A DNA stretch of 64,000 nt from the NCBI RefSeq assembly GCF_000350225.1, contig NW_005179249.1, forward strand, positions 742,034-806,033, read 5' to 3'. The notes beneath the pieces were generated by a model. It did not search any database. It was not told where the DNA came from and worked only from the letters and a program-made list of their open reading frames with translations. The position numbers were made by a program, and so were the translations under genes. Shown piece after piece: positions 41,501 to 51,615 of the stretch; position 1 is the stretch's first letter; every line of letters starts with the position of its first letter. This DNA comes from Chondrus crispus (lineage: Eukaryota; Rhodophyta; Florideophyceae; Gigartinales; Gigartinaceae).

Positions 41501-42790
41501 TACTACACCCTTCGCAGGAAGTACTACTTGCCACACATGGCCAGCGACGCGTTTTCGACCGTACGGAATTGCACCTCGTGTGCTGCGACCCGCGGGACGC
41601 TTGTCAAGAACCAAAAGGATCTCAAGCTGTTCCCCGGGGCGGGCCCCTTGGAGTTTATCGCGATGGACCTCCTGGGGTCCCTACCCAAGACCGCGCACGG
41701 AAACCAACATGTGTTGGTAATTACCGACCGGTTCTCCAAGCTAACGCGCAGTATCCCGCTCCGGACCACAACCGCTTCGGTCGTCGCAAACGCGTTTTTA
41801 GACAACTGGGTCTACGTTTACGGAGCGCCGCGCTACGTACTAACCGACAATGGCCCCCAGTTCGCTGCGAAATTCTTCGACGCGGTATGCGCCCTCCTGG
41901 GGGTGCGGCATTATCTCACGACAGCCTACCACCCCCAGTCGAATAGGCAGACCGAACGGTTCAATCGCACGCTGGTGCAACGCCTCCGGCACTAAGTGGA
42001 GGAGCACCAGCGCGATTGGGACGACTACGTGCAGCCGCTGACCTTCGCGTACAATAAGCAGGTCCACCGGTCGACGGAGACGACTCCGTTCGACCTGGTG
42101 TTAACGAGGCCACCGTCCGGTTTAATCCTCCCCGGTACTGTGCCGCAGGACGCGGGGACCCATCGAGAGGACCCGCGGACCCCGGTGCAGTACAAGCGAG
42201 CTACGCTGCTAAAGCTTCGCGACGCTCTCGGCCGCGCTCGGACGAAATTAACCGCATCGCAAAAGCGGTACAAGGACGATTTTGACAAGAAGGTCCGCTT
42301 CCGTCCGGTCGTTGTGGCGGGCGATTTTGTCTACGTTGATCGCCCGCCCCGCCCGTTGACAAGCGTCGAGCGACGCACGCGTGCGCAAGGTACGGCCGGA
42401 ACGGACGAGCTCTCTGTCAAACTACTACCGAAGACAGAGGGTCCGTTTCGCGTGCACTCCGCTACGGACACCACGGTCCTCATCGAGCAGGACGGCGTGG
42501 AAAATCGCGTGAGCATCGACCGCGTTACGAAGATGCCGCGCGGGCCGGGGGATACCGTCACTCCGGCCCCATCTACCGAATCGGACGCACAAGCCGCAAC
42601 GCAAAGAGCGGAGTACGTCGTTGACCGCATTGTCGGACACCGTACTACGCGCGGCGGGATCCACTACAAGGTCCGGTGGTATGGATACACCGCTTCGGAC
42701 GACACCTACGAGCCCGCCGATGGGCTTCCACAGCTGTTTATCGACCGGTATTGGCGCTCGCGCCAACAAGGATCAAGCGTGCATGCGTAG
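38588..42790 (+). pseudogene. pol: Pol polyprotein of copy 2 (outer chromovirus), full length with two nonsense codons
   Basis: 1401 codons in one frame. Order: aspartic protease (VLDSGAGPNLI, residues 8-18); a hydrophilic linker with four degenerate 22-residue repeats (39368-39630); reverse transcriptase (RFCVDYRKLNAV, then YLDD near residue 568); RNase H (LDTDACGHQVG, TTEKECLAVVW, TDH, ADGVSRL); integrase with HHCC zinc finger (HHPRLAGHPG, CTSC) and D,D,E core (AMDLLG, LTDNGPQF, QTERFNR); and a chromodomain at the C-terminus (YVVDRIVGHR, YKVRWYGYTASDDTYEP). PR-RT-RH-IN order and chromodomain define a chromovirus. TAG at 40919-40921, inside RNase H, and TAA at 41993-41995, in integrase, each look like a point mutation of a Tyr codon. 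The catalytic residues are otherwise conserved, so inactivation is recent. Confidence 0.92.
39368..39630 (+). repeat. Degenerate tandem repeat in the pol linker
   Basis: Four units of about 66 nt encoding variants of SSTATE-x-ARR-x(3)-VTDDGR. Copy 1 has fewer units at the corresponding place (about 31920-32105), so the array differs in number between copies. Confidence 0.7.
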
Positions 42791-44215
42791 CGCAAGTTTC
42801 GGCCGCTCTCGGTCGCACCGCTCGGACGCTCGCTCGCGCAAAAGCCTCTGGGGAAAACAAGCCGCGCACGTGCTATGCAGACCCCGGCAGCCAGCCGCGT
42901 GCGGCTGCCCACCGCGAGGCAGCTCGTACCGGATGGATCTCGCGCAAACGGACGCAGATTCTTCTAAAGTTGGCCAACCTTCCGGGACGGTGGTCCACAA
43001 TCGGAATTTCTCCCAAGCGTCCATGCGGATAGCTATCAGCCACGCCTGGCCGCACCGTTCGGATGATCGCGCTCGCACGCGCCTATGGAAATGGAGAACT
43101 GTACCGGGAACCGGTACTTTGTATTGAGATGTATCGCGTTCGCCGACTTTTTAATTTAGTCGCGATTTGGGCTACGTTTTTCCCTCCAACGCTGCGGGAA
43201 AAATCGTAGCCCGTTTCTGACAACGGCATCGCACTCCTGGGAGCATTCCACGTCCGGTAGTGTCGTCTCGGGAAAACCGCATTCGGACATATTTGGAAAC
43301 CAAATCGGTTTCTTCCCGTTTCTTTTGGTTTCTTTCAGTTTCCAAATGACGCTTTGGGAGACCGGTCGCAGAAAAGGAACATTCCGATCGGTTGATGCGC
43401 GTGAATCGCTGCGAGCGCACGAGGGAAGTTCTGGCGCACGTATCCGTGCCCTTCTGTGGCGGACTTCGGCCGCAAAGGACGGAAAACAAGGACGGATTTA
43501 TGAAAATTGGCCAGCCCTTCGGGGCAGGAGTGCGAAGACGGGGAATCTCATCCCAAACCGACCGTACGGAACTTGTGCGCGCTGTTGTCGAAGCGCGCTG
43601 GTGCGCTGGGGCGGTGAAGAACCGCCCGGGCGACAGTGTCGGCCCCCGTCCAGCCCAGCGGGGGCGGCGGCGAGGACTTTGGGTCGCGCACTGTACGCCG
43701 TGGGCACGCGCACCGCATCGGACGAATTAATCCGCGCGAACGCGGGCTCGGCCAACTCGGTGGCCCGCGGAGCCTCGCCGCGTTGGCTTCGCCACGGGTG
43801 TACCGCATGGGCCGATCGGCTCGACGCCGGAGCCCGACCAGGGCTCGACGGCGGACCGTATGGGCGCGCGGCACTGACTTCGTCGTGACCGTCCGTTCTC
43901 GGTCTCCGGAGGAGGTACTGTACGGAAAAGTCGTCGCTGGTGGAGGAGTTGGGAATTTCGGGGGAGTGTTAGGAGGGAGTCAGGCGTTTCGGAGCGTCTC
44001 GCAGGAGGGAAATTGGACGACGCGCTTACCGATTCGGACGGGACAGCTGGCGAATCGACCGCCAGCTCGGAGTCGAGGCGGGAGAAAAGCCCGCCCGCAC
44101 GCACGCGCTTCGGTCTTCGCATCGCGCGCGGAGGAAAACAGAGAAACCGGAACGGAATCGCGTGGTCGGACGGGTGGTCGCTACGGGGACGTAGCGAAAG
44201 CTAAGGAAGGGTGTC
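42791..44215 (+). other. 3' non-coding block of copy 2, with polypurine tract
   Basis: About 1.4 kb between the pol stop and LTR C, ending AAGGAAGGGTGTC next to the LTR. A frame at 43636-44220 without ATG, Arg-rich, parallels the copy 1 frame at 30326-29745. No protein family is recognised. Confidence 0.55.
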
Positions 44216-44883
44216 TGTAGTATAACCACGGACGCGCGCGCGGGGAGATTATTAACAGTGCGGCCGTGCACGGTGGACACGTGGGCGGGTGTGCCCACGT
44301 GTAGGGAGCGCGCGCGTGCCGAGCGGTCGTAATCTGGCGTACGTGTACAGTAGTGCACGTGTCGGCCAAGCGGTAGTCTACCAGTATGACGCGTGTACGC
44401 TAGCACACGTGGCATGCGTGCGGTTGTCTGTAAGCAGCGCGTGTGTACAGTAGTACACACGCGTAGCTGCAGCGTCCGCGCGGTAATTCGGAATTGAGGC
44501 GCTAGTTTTTTAATGGCGTACAGTACCTGGTACGCACTAGGCGGCAGGTACTGTATACTGGGACAGGTGTCCGAGGCGTCCCTCTGAGGGGTTAAGACCT
44601 GACACCCGTCCCCACCAGTAAACTGGGGCAAGCTCGCCCCCGTCCCTTTTGCGCCTACGTACGTCCGTTTTCGGTTGTCTGTCGCGCGCGCTGGCTTCTA
44701 ACCCGTTACCGGTCGCTCCCGTTCACGCACCACGGGGCGACTGCGCGTAACCGGCCAGTGAGCCACTCCCTTTTCGCGAGCTCGTCCGATCGGTTCAATT
44801 GGCGCGTCACGTCCGCGCCGCGTGCTCCCTCACTGAAGCCTCCGCCTCTCACTCAACCCAGGGCGGAGAGGAGTTATCCCACA
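44216..44883 (+). repeat. LTR C (inner type, inverted relative to the other three)
   Basis: 668 bp from TGTAGTATAACC to GAGTTATCCCACA on the plus strand, i.e. native plus orientation at the 3' end of copy 2. It matches LTR B in subtype. Being inner type beside the outer pol, it marks one breakpoint side of the inferred inversion. Confidence 0.9.
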
Positions 44884-44888
44884 GTGAG
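44884..44888. repeat. Target-site duplication of the inner element (GTGAG)
   Basis: Pairs with CTCAC at 36326-36330. Joining the two gag halves at a single copy of this pentamer restores the reading E-V-V-T-A-L-T-T-V-D-E. Confidence 0.75.
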
Positions 44889-45370
44889 TGCAGTCACCAC
44901 CTCGCATTGGACTTGAGCGGGTAGAAGTTCGTCCAAAAGCGGTGGTATCGCGCTGCGTACGTGCGCGTCCACGAGCGCGGGCACCGTTCGGTCGAGGCAT
45001 ACGCGCGCTACCTGGGGGAGTTCCGTAGCGAGGAACTCCTCGACCCAGGCCTGGATGCGCGGCTGAATCGCGTCGACCATCCATTGGACGCGATTCTCAG
45101 TGCCTGCCGACACGGCCGGCGTAACATCCGATGCGGACGCTCGCGTGCGGCCCGGTCGCGGTGGCGGTCGCAGCAGGGCTTCCAGGTTCTCCACCCGGGG
45201 GGCGCGGTGCGCCACTGCCACTGCGGGTGCTCAGACGCCCGTAGGCGGAGTCTCCCCCTTGATCCGGTCGGTTCATCGTCGAATACGCTTCGCGATCGAC
45301 GCGGTGATTTTTCAACCTTTTCCGTCCGTACGGTTCTGCGCGCAATCGAGCGACCACGCGTGCGGCTCAA
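44884..45370 (-). pseudogene. gag: Gag N-terminal fragment of the outer element
   Basis: The minus strand encodes residues 1-162 of the Gag seen in copy 1 (SRTRGRSIARRTVRTEKVEK at the right, CEVVTALT at the left), cut by LTR C at the GTGAG duplication. The G run at 45197-45202 has two more G than copy 1, shifting the frame. It also starts with TTG, not ATG, and the Met at residue 66 is Leu here. Confidence 0.85.
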
Positions 45371-45404
45371 CCTCGAGAGTTATCCCCTCCACAAGAGTAC
45401 CAAA

Positions 45405-46079
45405 TGTGGGATAACTCCTCTCCGCCCTGGGTTGGGTGAGAGGCGGAGGCTTTAGCGAGGGAGCACGTGGCGCGGACGCGACGCGCCAATTGAACCGATC
45501 GGACGAGCTCGCGAAAAGGGAGTGGCTCACTGGCCGGTTACGCGCAGTCGCCCCGTGGTGCGTGAACGGGAGCGACTGGTAACGGGTTAGAAGCCAGCGC
45601 GCGCGGCGGACAACCGAAAACGGACGTACGTAGGCGCAAAAGGGACGGGGGCGAGCTTGCCCCAGTTTACTGGTGGGGACGGGTGTCAGGTCTTAACCCC
45701 TCAGAGGGACGCCTCGGACACCTGTCCCAGTACAGTAGTACAGTACCTGCCGCCTAGTGCGTGCCAGGTACTGTACACAATTAAAAAGCTAGCGCCATAA
45801 TTACTACTACCGCACGGACGCTGCTACTACACGTGTGCATTACTGTACACGCGTGTTGCTTACAGACTACCGCACGGACGACACGTGTGCAAACGCGCAC
45901 ACGTAACACGCGTAGACTACCGCACGGACGACACGTGTGCTACTGTACACGTGCGCCACGCCACGGCCGGTTGGTCAACGCGCGCGCTCCCTACACGTGG
46001 GCACACCCGCCCACGTGTGCACCGCGCACGGCCGCACGGTTAATAACCTCCCCGCGCTCTCGCCGGTCGTTATACTACA
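45405..46079 (-). repeat. LTR D (outer type, 5' LTR of the outer element)
   Basis: 675 bp from TGTGGGATAACTCC to GTTATACTACA on the plus strand; native orientation minus, followed on that strand by the primer-binding-site candidate and the gag N-terminal fragment. It is closest to LTR A. Confidence 0.9.
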
Positions 46080-46371
46080 TAGGGCACTGCTGACTAGAGA
46101 CAATGTATTGAAGGAGTTATCGGAGAGGGAATCGGCGCGTGCTGCTGCGGCCCGAGCTCATGTGGAGAGAGATGCAGCGGCAGAGAAACGTCGTATTCAG
46201 CGGGAGCGGGAGGCCGAGGAGCGCATTTCGGCGAGGGACGCGGCGGAAGGAGCACGAATCGCGCATGTATTGTGGATGTCGGAGAGGGGTGGGCGTGAGA
46301 TGCAACGGCAGATATCCCAAGGGGGAAGGAGGTCTCTTGCGCGACAGCGTGCCCTCCGGTTACCTGGGTAA
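46080..46371 (+). pseudogene. pogo-like transposase remnant, 3' part
   Basis: Starts in the right-hand target duplication (TAGGG) and reads RALLTRDNVLKELSERESAR, then a long charged helix (ERDAAAEKRRIQREREAEER), ending at TAG 46369-46371. This basic/acidic coiled C-terminus is the usual tail of fungal- and algal-type pogo transposases after the DDE domain. Joined to the left part at 29043, the frame is continuous, which shows the 17-kb nest landed inside this gene. Confidence 0.8.
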
Positions 46372-46410
46372 CCACGAAAAAACTAAAAGCAAATACAATT
46401 TTTTGATGCG

Positions 46411-46437
46411 CGGTGGTTCGAAATTCGGTGTAGGATA
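46411..46437 (-). repeat. Weak candidate terminal inverted repeat of the pogo-like element (right)
   Basis: The reverse complement begins TATCCTACACC and ends GAACCACCG, partly matching 27346-27375. Imperfect, low confidence. Confidence 0.25.
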
Positions 46438-46613
46438 GCTCCTTGAGGTGGCTTAAGCCAATGAGGGCGTTCACCACAGTTGTGGTGCCGTTTCGGTACA
46501 GCATCGGAATCTTAGGCATGCCTCTCCTTCGGCAGGGTCCAACCCTCTGTCCAAGTTTGAGCTCATTTGGAGCATTGGAAGTACTTCTTTAATTTAAATG
46601 CTGATTTTGGTTA
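46438..46613 (+). repeat. Direct repeat block, copy 1
   Basis: Starts GCTCCTTGAGGTGG and runs through GAGGGCGTTCACCACAGTTG and CAAGTTTGAGCTCATT. It matches 46773-46960 with moderate divergence. Confidence 0.85.
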
Positions 46614-46772
46614 GGAATAGAAGGGGAGCTGATATAAGAGAAAGGGGCGCGCCGCGACACACCGCAAGAAGTAAAAGATACAACGACACCCGGACTGACC
46701 CCTCCTCTTGCAATAAAGATCTCTCTCCCCTACGCGCGCAGCCCCCCCTTTTTAGCCGCCAGCAGTTGGATT

Positions 46773-46960
46773 GCTCCTTGAGGTGGGGCTTAAGCCAATG
46801 AGGGCGTTCACCACAGTTGTGATTCCGTTTGATACAGTATCTGAATCTTATTAGGCATACATATGTCTCCTCCAGCAGGGTTCAACCCTCTGTCAAAGTT
46901 TGAGCTCATTCGGAGCCCTGGAAATACTTCTTTAACTCAGAGCCAGTTTTTGGTCAGAGG
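46773..46960 (+). repeat. Direct repeat block, copy 2 (overlaps 3' end of secreted-protein gene)
   Basis: Second copy of the block at 46438-46613. Its right end covers the last ten or so codons and stop of the minus-strand gene at 46932, so the repeat is that gene's 3' end plus 3' flank. Confidence 0.85.
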
Positions 46961-48341
46961 TGGCCCTGATACACGATCCCAAACGTGATGGGCACAGACA
47001 TGTCGTCTCGAATGCGCACACGGTGCCGAGCTTTTTGTCGAGGAAAAGGTCGTCAATGACGATGGTCTTCCTCCCGAAAATGGGAAGTTTGCCCTCCACA
47101 GTGAAGTCCTTGTCCACCAAGTTGAGGGTGCCCTCCACAAAATGACAAGTGTCACAGGTGCCAAGAGTCGAACCCCTGGATATCGGTGGGAAGGCAGGGT
47201 CGTGATAGTTGGCGTCCAACTGCAGCCCGACAGTTGCGCACACCTCTGCGGATGCGCCGCCGATTATTGGAATACACAGGTCGGCCGCGATGGCAGGCCG
47301 AAGACCGACGAATCCCTCCACGCTCAGATCCGAGTCGGCGGTCGGTCCAGTAAACAACAGATCACCAGTGCCGCCTTTGCCTGAAGAGGCCAAGGGCTTG
47401 ATGTCAAACCCAGTCAAACTGACCTTAACTTTCTGACCAGTTTCATATGTCCCAGAAAAGGAATCCACTGCTGAAGTTGAAGCCGTGAGAGAGAGATCTT
47501 AATCCACGCTGGCGAACAATCCAAAGCGAATCTGTCCGAGAAGAAAAATCTTCTTCTCAAAACCAGCTCCAACGATGGGAACATTGAGAAGCTCACCAGA
47601 TTGATTGTTTGAGTACGACACCGCCGCTGAGACAGACCCTGACGCCTGCACACTCACCTTTTGTTCCCACGTCGCCTTGCGTGGGAGGCGATCGAATTGT
47701 AATTCACACACGCCAGCTGTCGCCTTGATTCTCCAAGTAAGGTCCACGCCTCGCACGACCTCGATGCTTCCATTTTCATCGAAGGCCGTGATACCAATGT
47801 CGTTAACCCTTGCCATTGTCTTCATCTCTAGAATACTCTTCCCGGACTCAACGATGCGGGACGCTGGGTTCACCAGCTCCCGGACGTGCACGGCCACGTG
47901 CGGCGCAACGTCGGCACAGGAAACGTACCTCGTTTTAACGTGCACGCCGCTGTTGAAATTCGTGACCATCACGATCTTGCGAAAGACTACCTCATCCAGA
48001 ATATCGAGCTCATCCTTCACGGGTGGTTCAGGGCAGCCCAGGGCAGCGTGGTCGTCTTTAGGGAAAGTGAATACGTTGCCACCTTGAAAGTCTTCCTCAT
48101 CAACAGGGCCAATGAACTTGATTCGTTGCAAAGTACAGACGTCGACAGTCACTCCATCAGCGGAAAGTTCCTCCCACGGGACAACGAGCATGAGAAGGTC
48201 AGCTTCGGTCGAAATCTCGCGAACTCCTTGAGCGTTTTCGACGCGGTCGTTCACGGTCACTTTGCCAGACATTACATGCTTCTTGCCTTCGACGGGAGCC
48301 GCAAGGAGCGCGAATAGCGCAAAGAGGATGAATTGATTCAT
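46932..48341 (-). pseudogene. Predicted secreted protein, unknown family, with one in-frame stop
   Basis: From the ATG at 48341 the frame starts with a clear signal peptide (MNQFILFALFALLAAPVEGK, cleavage probably after EG or near). A beta-rich, Cys-containing ectodomain of about 445 residues follows. TAA at 47499-47501 interrupts it after RFGLFASVD; the same frame continues DLSLTASTSAVDSFSGTYET to the stop at 46932. Continuity of composition on both sides and identical frame argue for one gene with one nonsense mutation. A 280-residue truncated product is the alternative. Late Cys pairs (GTCDTCHF, TTCLCPSR) suggest disulphides. No family recognised. The end lies in a duplicated block, so a neighbouring paralogue may once have existed. 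Confidence 0.65.
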
Positions 48342-48559
48342 GATTGCGAATGGAAATGCTAGTAACGTAGGCTGCCGTCCATGGAAAATGTAACCAGCGC
48401 TTCATAGGGCGAGCGTACATGTACTGCTTTCTTTCTTGGTTGCTTCCGAGGCAGGAATGCCCTCAGATCATGAGAAGCCCTCGCAGTTCATCAGGCAGAT
48501 CTGGGCAGCTGCACGGAAGTATTGTGTGCTTGAACAAGTCGAGATCACCATGCACCAAT

Positions 48560-48614
48560 GCAGTTACATAATCAAGCTTTTTTGTACTACAATACAGCTT
48601 GACTATGTAACTGC
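48560..48614. other. Imperfect 19-bp hairpin
   Basis: Arms 48560-48578 and 48596-48614, pairing at 18 of 19 positions around a 17-nt loop. The size is that of a small-RNA precursor or a short MITE; function unknown. Confidence 0.6.
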
Positions 48615-48680
48615 AGCGTGTAGTACACGCTGTGGTATGCACGGCGCCGTGCTGTATCACACAAGAGAAGGGTCGATGGA

Positions 48681-48708
48681 GGGGCTCATACTGTACATAA
48701 TGAGCCCC
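48681..48708. other. 9-bp hairpin with TACTGTA at its loop
   Basis: Arms GGGGCTCAT and ATGAGCCCC around a 10-nt loop, ACTGTACATA. The heptamer TACTGTA overlaps the loop. Confidence 0.55.
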
Positions 48709-49551
48709 AGCTGCGCGGGAAATGCCGCTGGGTTGCTCTTGTGTGCACTCCAGGCTCCCACTCTGCCCGCAGGTCATGTCATCCGGGTTCATTCCAACGA
48801 ATAGTTAGATGCTGCTCGAACAGAAGGTATGTCGAACAGCCATATTTGAACAGGCGACGCCAGAGCAAGAACAAGAAGTTAGGCTGTAAGAGACGCTTTT
48901 GCTTACCGATTCCTTTTTCCTGTTTGTTTCAACCATACCATGTCCTAATGTACCGTCGTCTCGTGCCCCCACCTCGCTACAAGCCCAACCACTCCCCTAC
49001 AAAATCACCAAGGCCCATTAGGTGCTGCCCCTCCTACTGTTGCGACCACTTTGAGCAACAGGTGAGTATTTCTCATTCTGTAGAGTTCTCAGGCTCGGGA
49101 GAGCACAGCTCAACCCAGCAATTTGTGTCCCTCTCTTCCGGAAAATAATTTTAACGTCACTTTCCAATTCTTCCAAAAGTTGACGAACTGATTTTGCTCT
49201 TTTTAGAGGTGCGCAGGGTTAATAAAATGAACAGAGTGACTTACTTGTTGAATGGTTTTTGCAAAGCGGTTCTTAAGTTGGACACACTTGGGGTTGCAGG
49301 TTGGGTGGCGTTCAGGGTTAGTGAGGGGTTGTGCCTGCCCCCTTTTACTTTCCCCGTCCGAACTCCGCGCCTTTTATAGAATCGTATCTGAAACTTAGAA
49401 CAATACAGTACATGCTAGACTACAATAAGGTATCTTTTCAGTCTACAACTAGTCTCCATACAATCGCTTATGTCCTTGTTTTCAAGCTTCCCAACCATCC
49501 TCTTTAATACTAGTGGGTGTTGTACTCCTCCTTTGAGAAGTCTTTTAGGTA

Positions 49552-49618
49552 TGGCATAGAAATTATAGTGTAGTTCTATGCCATCCTTTTAGAGAATGGA
49601 GGAGTCAGTCCATTCTGG
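49552..49618. other. Two adjacent hairpins at the left edge of the AT-rich gypsy fragment
   Basis: First: ATGGCATAGAA and TTCTATGCCAT, 11-bp arms. Second: AGAATGGA and TCCATTCT around AGGAGTCA or similar. They may belong to an LTR or 3' region of the decayed element that follows. Confidence 0.5.
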
Positions 49619-49799
49619 AACGACATGCACAGTATGTTTTTACAAAGTAAGACTGGAAAGACATACATAGTGTGCTTGTTCTTCAACCGTTACAACTCCT
49701 CCCCCTTTAAGATGGTATTCGTCCTCGAAAAAACTTGGCGGTGGGTAGTAGGTGATGGAGTCGAAGTAACTTTGAATAGAAGGCTCGTGGCTTGGAATG

Positions 49800-51615
49800 T
49801 TTTGTTTGTCAATCCATTTGTCTTAAAGTATGTTTCCTGGGTTTTCTGAAACTAAGAATTCGATAGAGCCATGAGTACTGCGGTGGGATATGATGTCCAT
49901 TGTAGGCGGCGACTTGTCTTCGGTCTGAAATATTGACTCGCGATTGATGGTTCTTCTGTGCTGATCATCGTCGTATGGTTTGAGAAGAGATATGTGGAAT
50001 GTAAGATTATTATTTTGATATTTCTCTGGTAGTTGCAACTTGTATGCGTTTCCGGACGCTAGAATGTCGATGACTTCGAATGGTCCAATTTACTTCGGTG
50101 ATAGCTTTTTGCTTCTTCCTGTCTTGAGAGGTAAGTTCTTCGTCGATAGCAATACTTGGTCTCCTTGGTTAAGTGAATGGTCTTATCTATCTTTGTTAAA
50201 TTGTCCGGCGTTTCGTTCGTTCGAAGCTGCAATTGACAGCTTTGCCATATCATTGGCTCTTTTTAGGTTCTCCAAAAATCTTTGTGTGGTCACAGTAGGA
50301 GTTTCTGATCCGTCAGAGTGTAGGACATCAGAAACAGAGAGTGGATGTTGATCATACTCTAGGAAAAAGGAGTGTGTTTGGTTGTGTCACTTATGTGATT
50401 GTTGTACGCGAACTCAAGTCCTGGTAGGTGTTTATTCCAGTCTCTTTGCGTATAGCTTAATAAGCAACGTAGCATTTCTTGCAATGCGCTGAATGCTCTT
50501 TCTGATTGTCCATCTGTTTGAGGATGGAAGGCGGTTCATAAGTTTAACTTGACTCGTAGTAGCTTCATGATTTCCTTCCTTAAAGTACTTGGAAAATTTT
50601 GTGTCACGGTCTGACATTATCTTCCTTGGAAGACCGTGATGTTTGTATATTTCGTTGTAGAACACCTCCTCTGTATCTTTGGCTGTATGGTTTGATTCAA
50701 TTGGAACAAAATGTGTGTGTCGCGAGAGTTTGTCCACAACAACAAGTATTGCAGTTTTGTTCGTATTCGTCCTCGGTAGATCGAATATGAAGTCCATAGA
50801 TATCTGTTCCCATTTATTTAGTGGTGGAGGAAATGGTCTGTGTGTTCCGAGTTTATTCCTGGTTAGGCTTTTTGGCTTCTTGACACTTTAGGCATGTTTT
50901 GATGTATTCATGTAGTTCTTTGTTCATACAAGGCCAATAGAAATGTCTCCTGACATATTGTAAGGTCTTTTTGAATCCTCGATGTGCACCATGGAGAGAT
51001 TCGTGATTATCGTGCCACACGATTTCTCTGATCTTTCATTTGGGAATACAGAGCCTATTCTCAAAGCAAAGGCGGTTTTTGTTCTTACTGAACTGAGCAG
51101 TTGGGTTTTCAAACACATTCTTGAAATCTTGGTCCTTTCTGTACTCTCGTTCAAGGCTTTTGAGAATATTTTCATCCACCTCCGCAAGTGTGAATGCCAT
51201 TAACTGTTTCACAACACTGGCTGATGTTTGGTACACCTCCTGATACTGTCTGGATAATGCATCGGCTACTGTATTCTGCTTTCCCTTGATGTAATCAATG
51301 AGGTAGTCGAACTGTTGCATGAATTCAACCCATCTGGCTTGCTTTCGAGATAAGGTTCGTTGTGAATCCAAGTATTGTAATGGATGATGGAAGTTACTTC
51401 CTACTGTAAACTGGGGTCTGCGTATCGAAGTACGGGAGCCTCTGTTAGTTTGCTCTTCAGTTCTTCAAATGCGCCTTTTTGTGATGACCCCCAGTGTAAA
51501 AGTGTATCTTTTCTTGTGAGATTAGATAAAGGGGTTTCTATTGTCCCAAAGTCCTTTACAAAAATCCGGTAGTAGTTACAAATCCCAAGAAGGCTTTGAA
51601 TTTTGTAGTGCAATG
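49800..51615 (-). pseudogene. Decayed Ty3/gypsy pol fragment (RT end, RNase H, integrase), AT-rich family
   Basis: Reading right to left in shifting frames: RT/RNase H (IQSLLGICNYYRIFVKDF, then ADPSLQ), RNase H end (SRKQARWVEFMQQFDYLIDY, GKQNTVADALSR), the integrase zinc-binding region (HGAHRGFKKTL in a broken frame), integrase core (MDFIFDLPRTNTNKTAILVV, MSDRDTKF), and the C-terminal region (LPEKYQNNNLTFHISLLKPY). There are many frameshifts and stops. It is AT-richer than the two chromovirus families here and belongs to a different lineage. An old dead insertion; no LTRs located. Confidence 0.85.

Larger units (their letters stand above)
29049..46079 (-). mobile_element. Nested Ty3/gypsy chromovirus complex (outer element plus inner element, rearranged)
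   Basis: A 17-kb unit bounded by similar 675-bp LTRs (29049-29723 and 45405-46079), both in minus orientation, and by a 5-bp target duplication. Inside are two further 668-bp LTRs (35658-36325 minus, 44216-44883 plus) and two internal coding regions facing away from each other: minus-strand gag-pol at 35624-31169 and plus-strand gag-pol at 36335-42790. The missing gag 5' part of the plus copy is found in minus orientation at 45370-44884 beside the right outer LTR. This arrangement equals insertion of a second element into the outer gag, followed by inversion of the intervening DNA. Chromodomains at both pol ends place it among chromoviruses. Confidence 0.85.
46372..46931. other. Duplicated 3'-flank region between transposase tail and secreted-protein gene
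   Basis: Contains the candidate right terminal repeat of the pogo-like element (46411-46437), the first duplicated block (46438-46613), a 159-bp unique piece with GATATAAGAG and AATAAAG, and most of the second block. No gene. Confidence 0.5.
48342..49799. other. Non-coding stretch with several hairpins
   Basis: About 1.5 kb. It holds the long hairpin at 48560-48614, a second at 48681-48708 and a cluster at 49552-49618. No coding sequence can be supported. Confidence 0.5.

Noticed and set aside
46614..46772. Solo LTR between the two duplicated 3' blocks
   Set aside because: It has TATA- and AATAAA-like motifs but no TG...CA ends with a target duplication that I can define.
47499..47501. Programmed readthrough or selenocysteine at the stop in the secreted-protein gene
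   Set aside because: The codon is TAA, the least readthrough-prone stop and not a selenocysteine codon; a point mutation is simpler.
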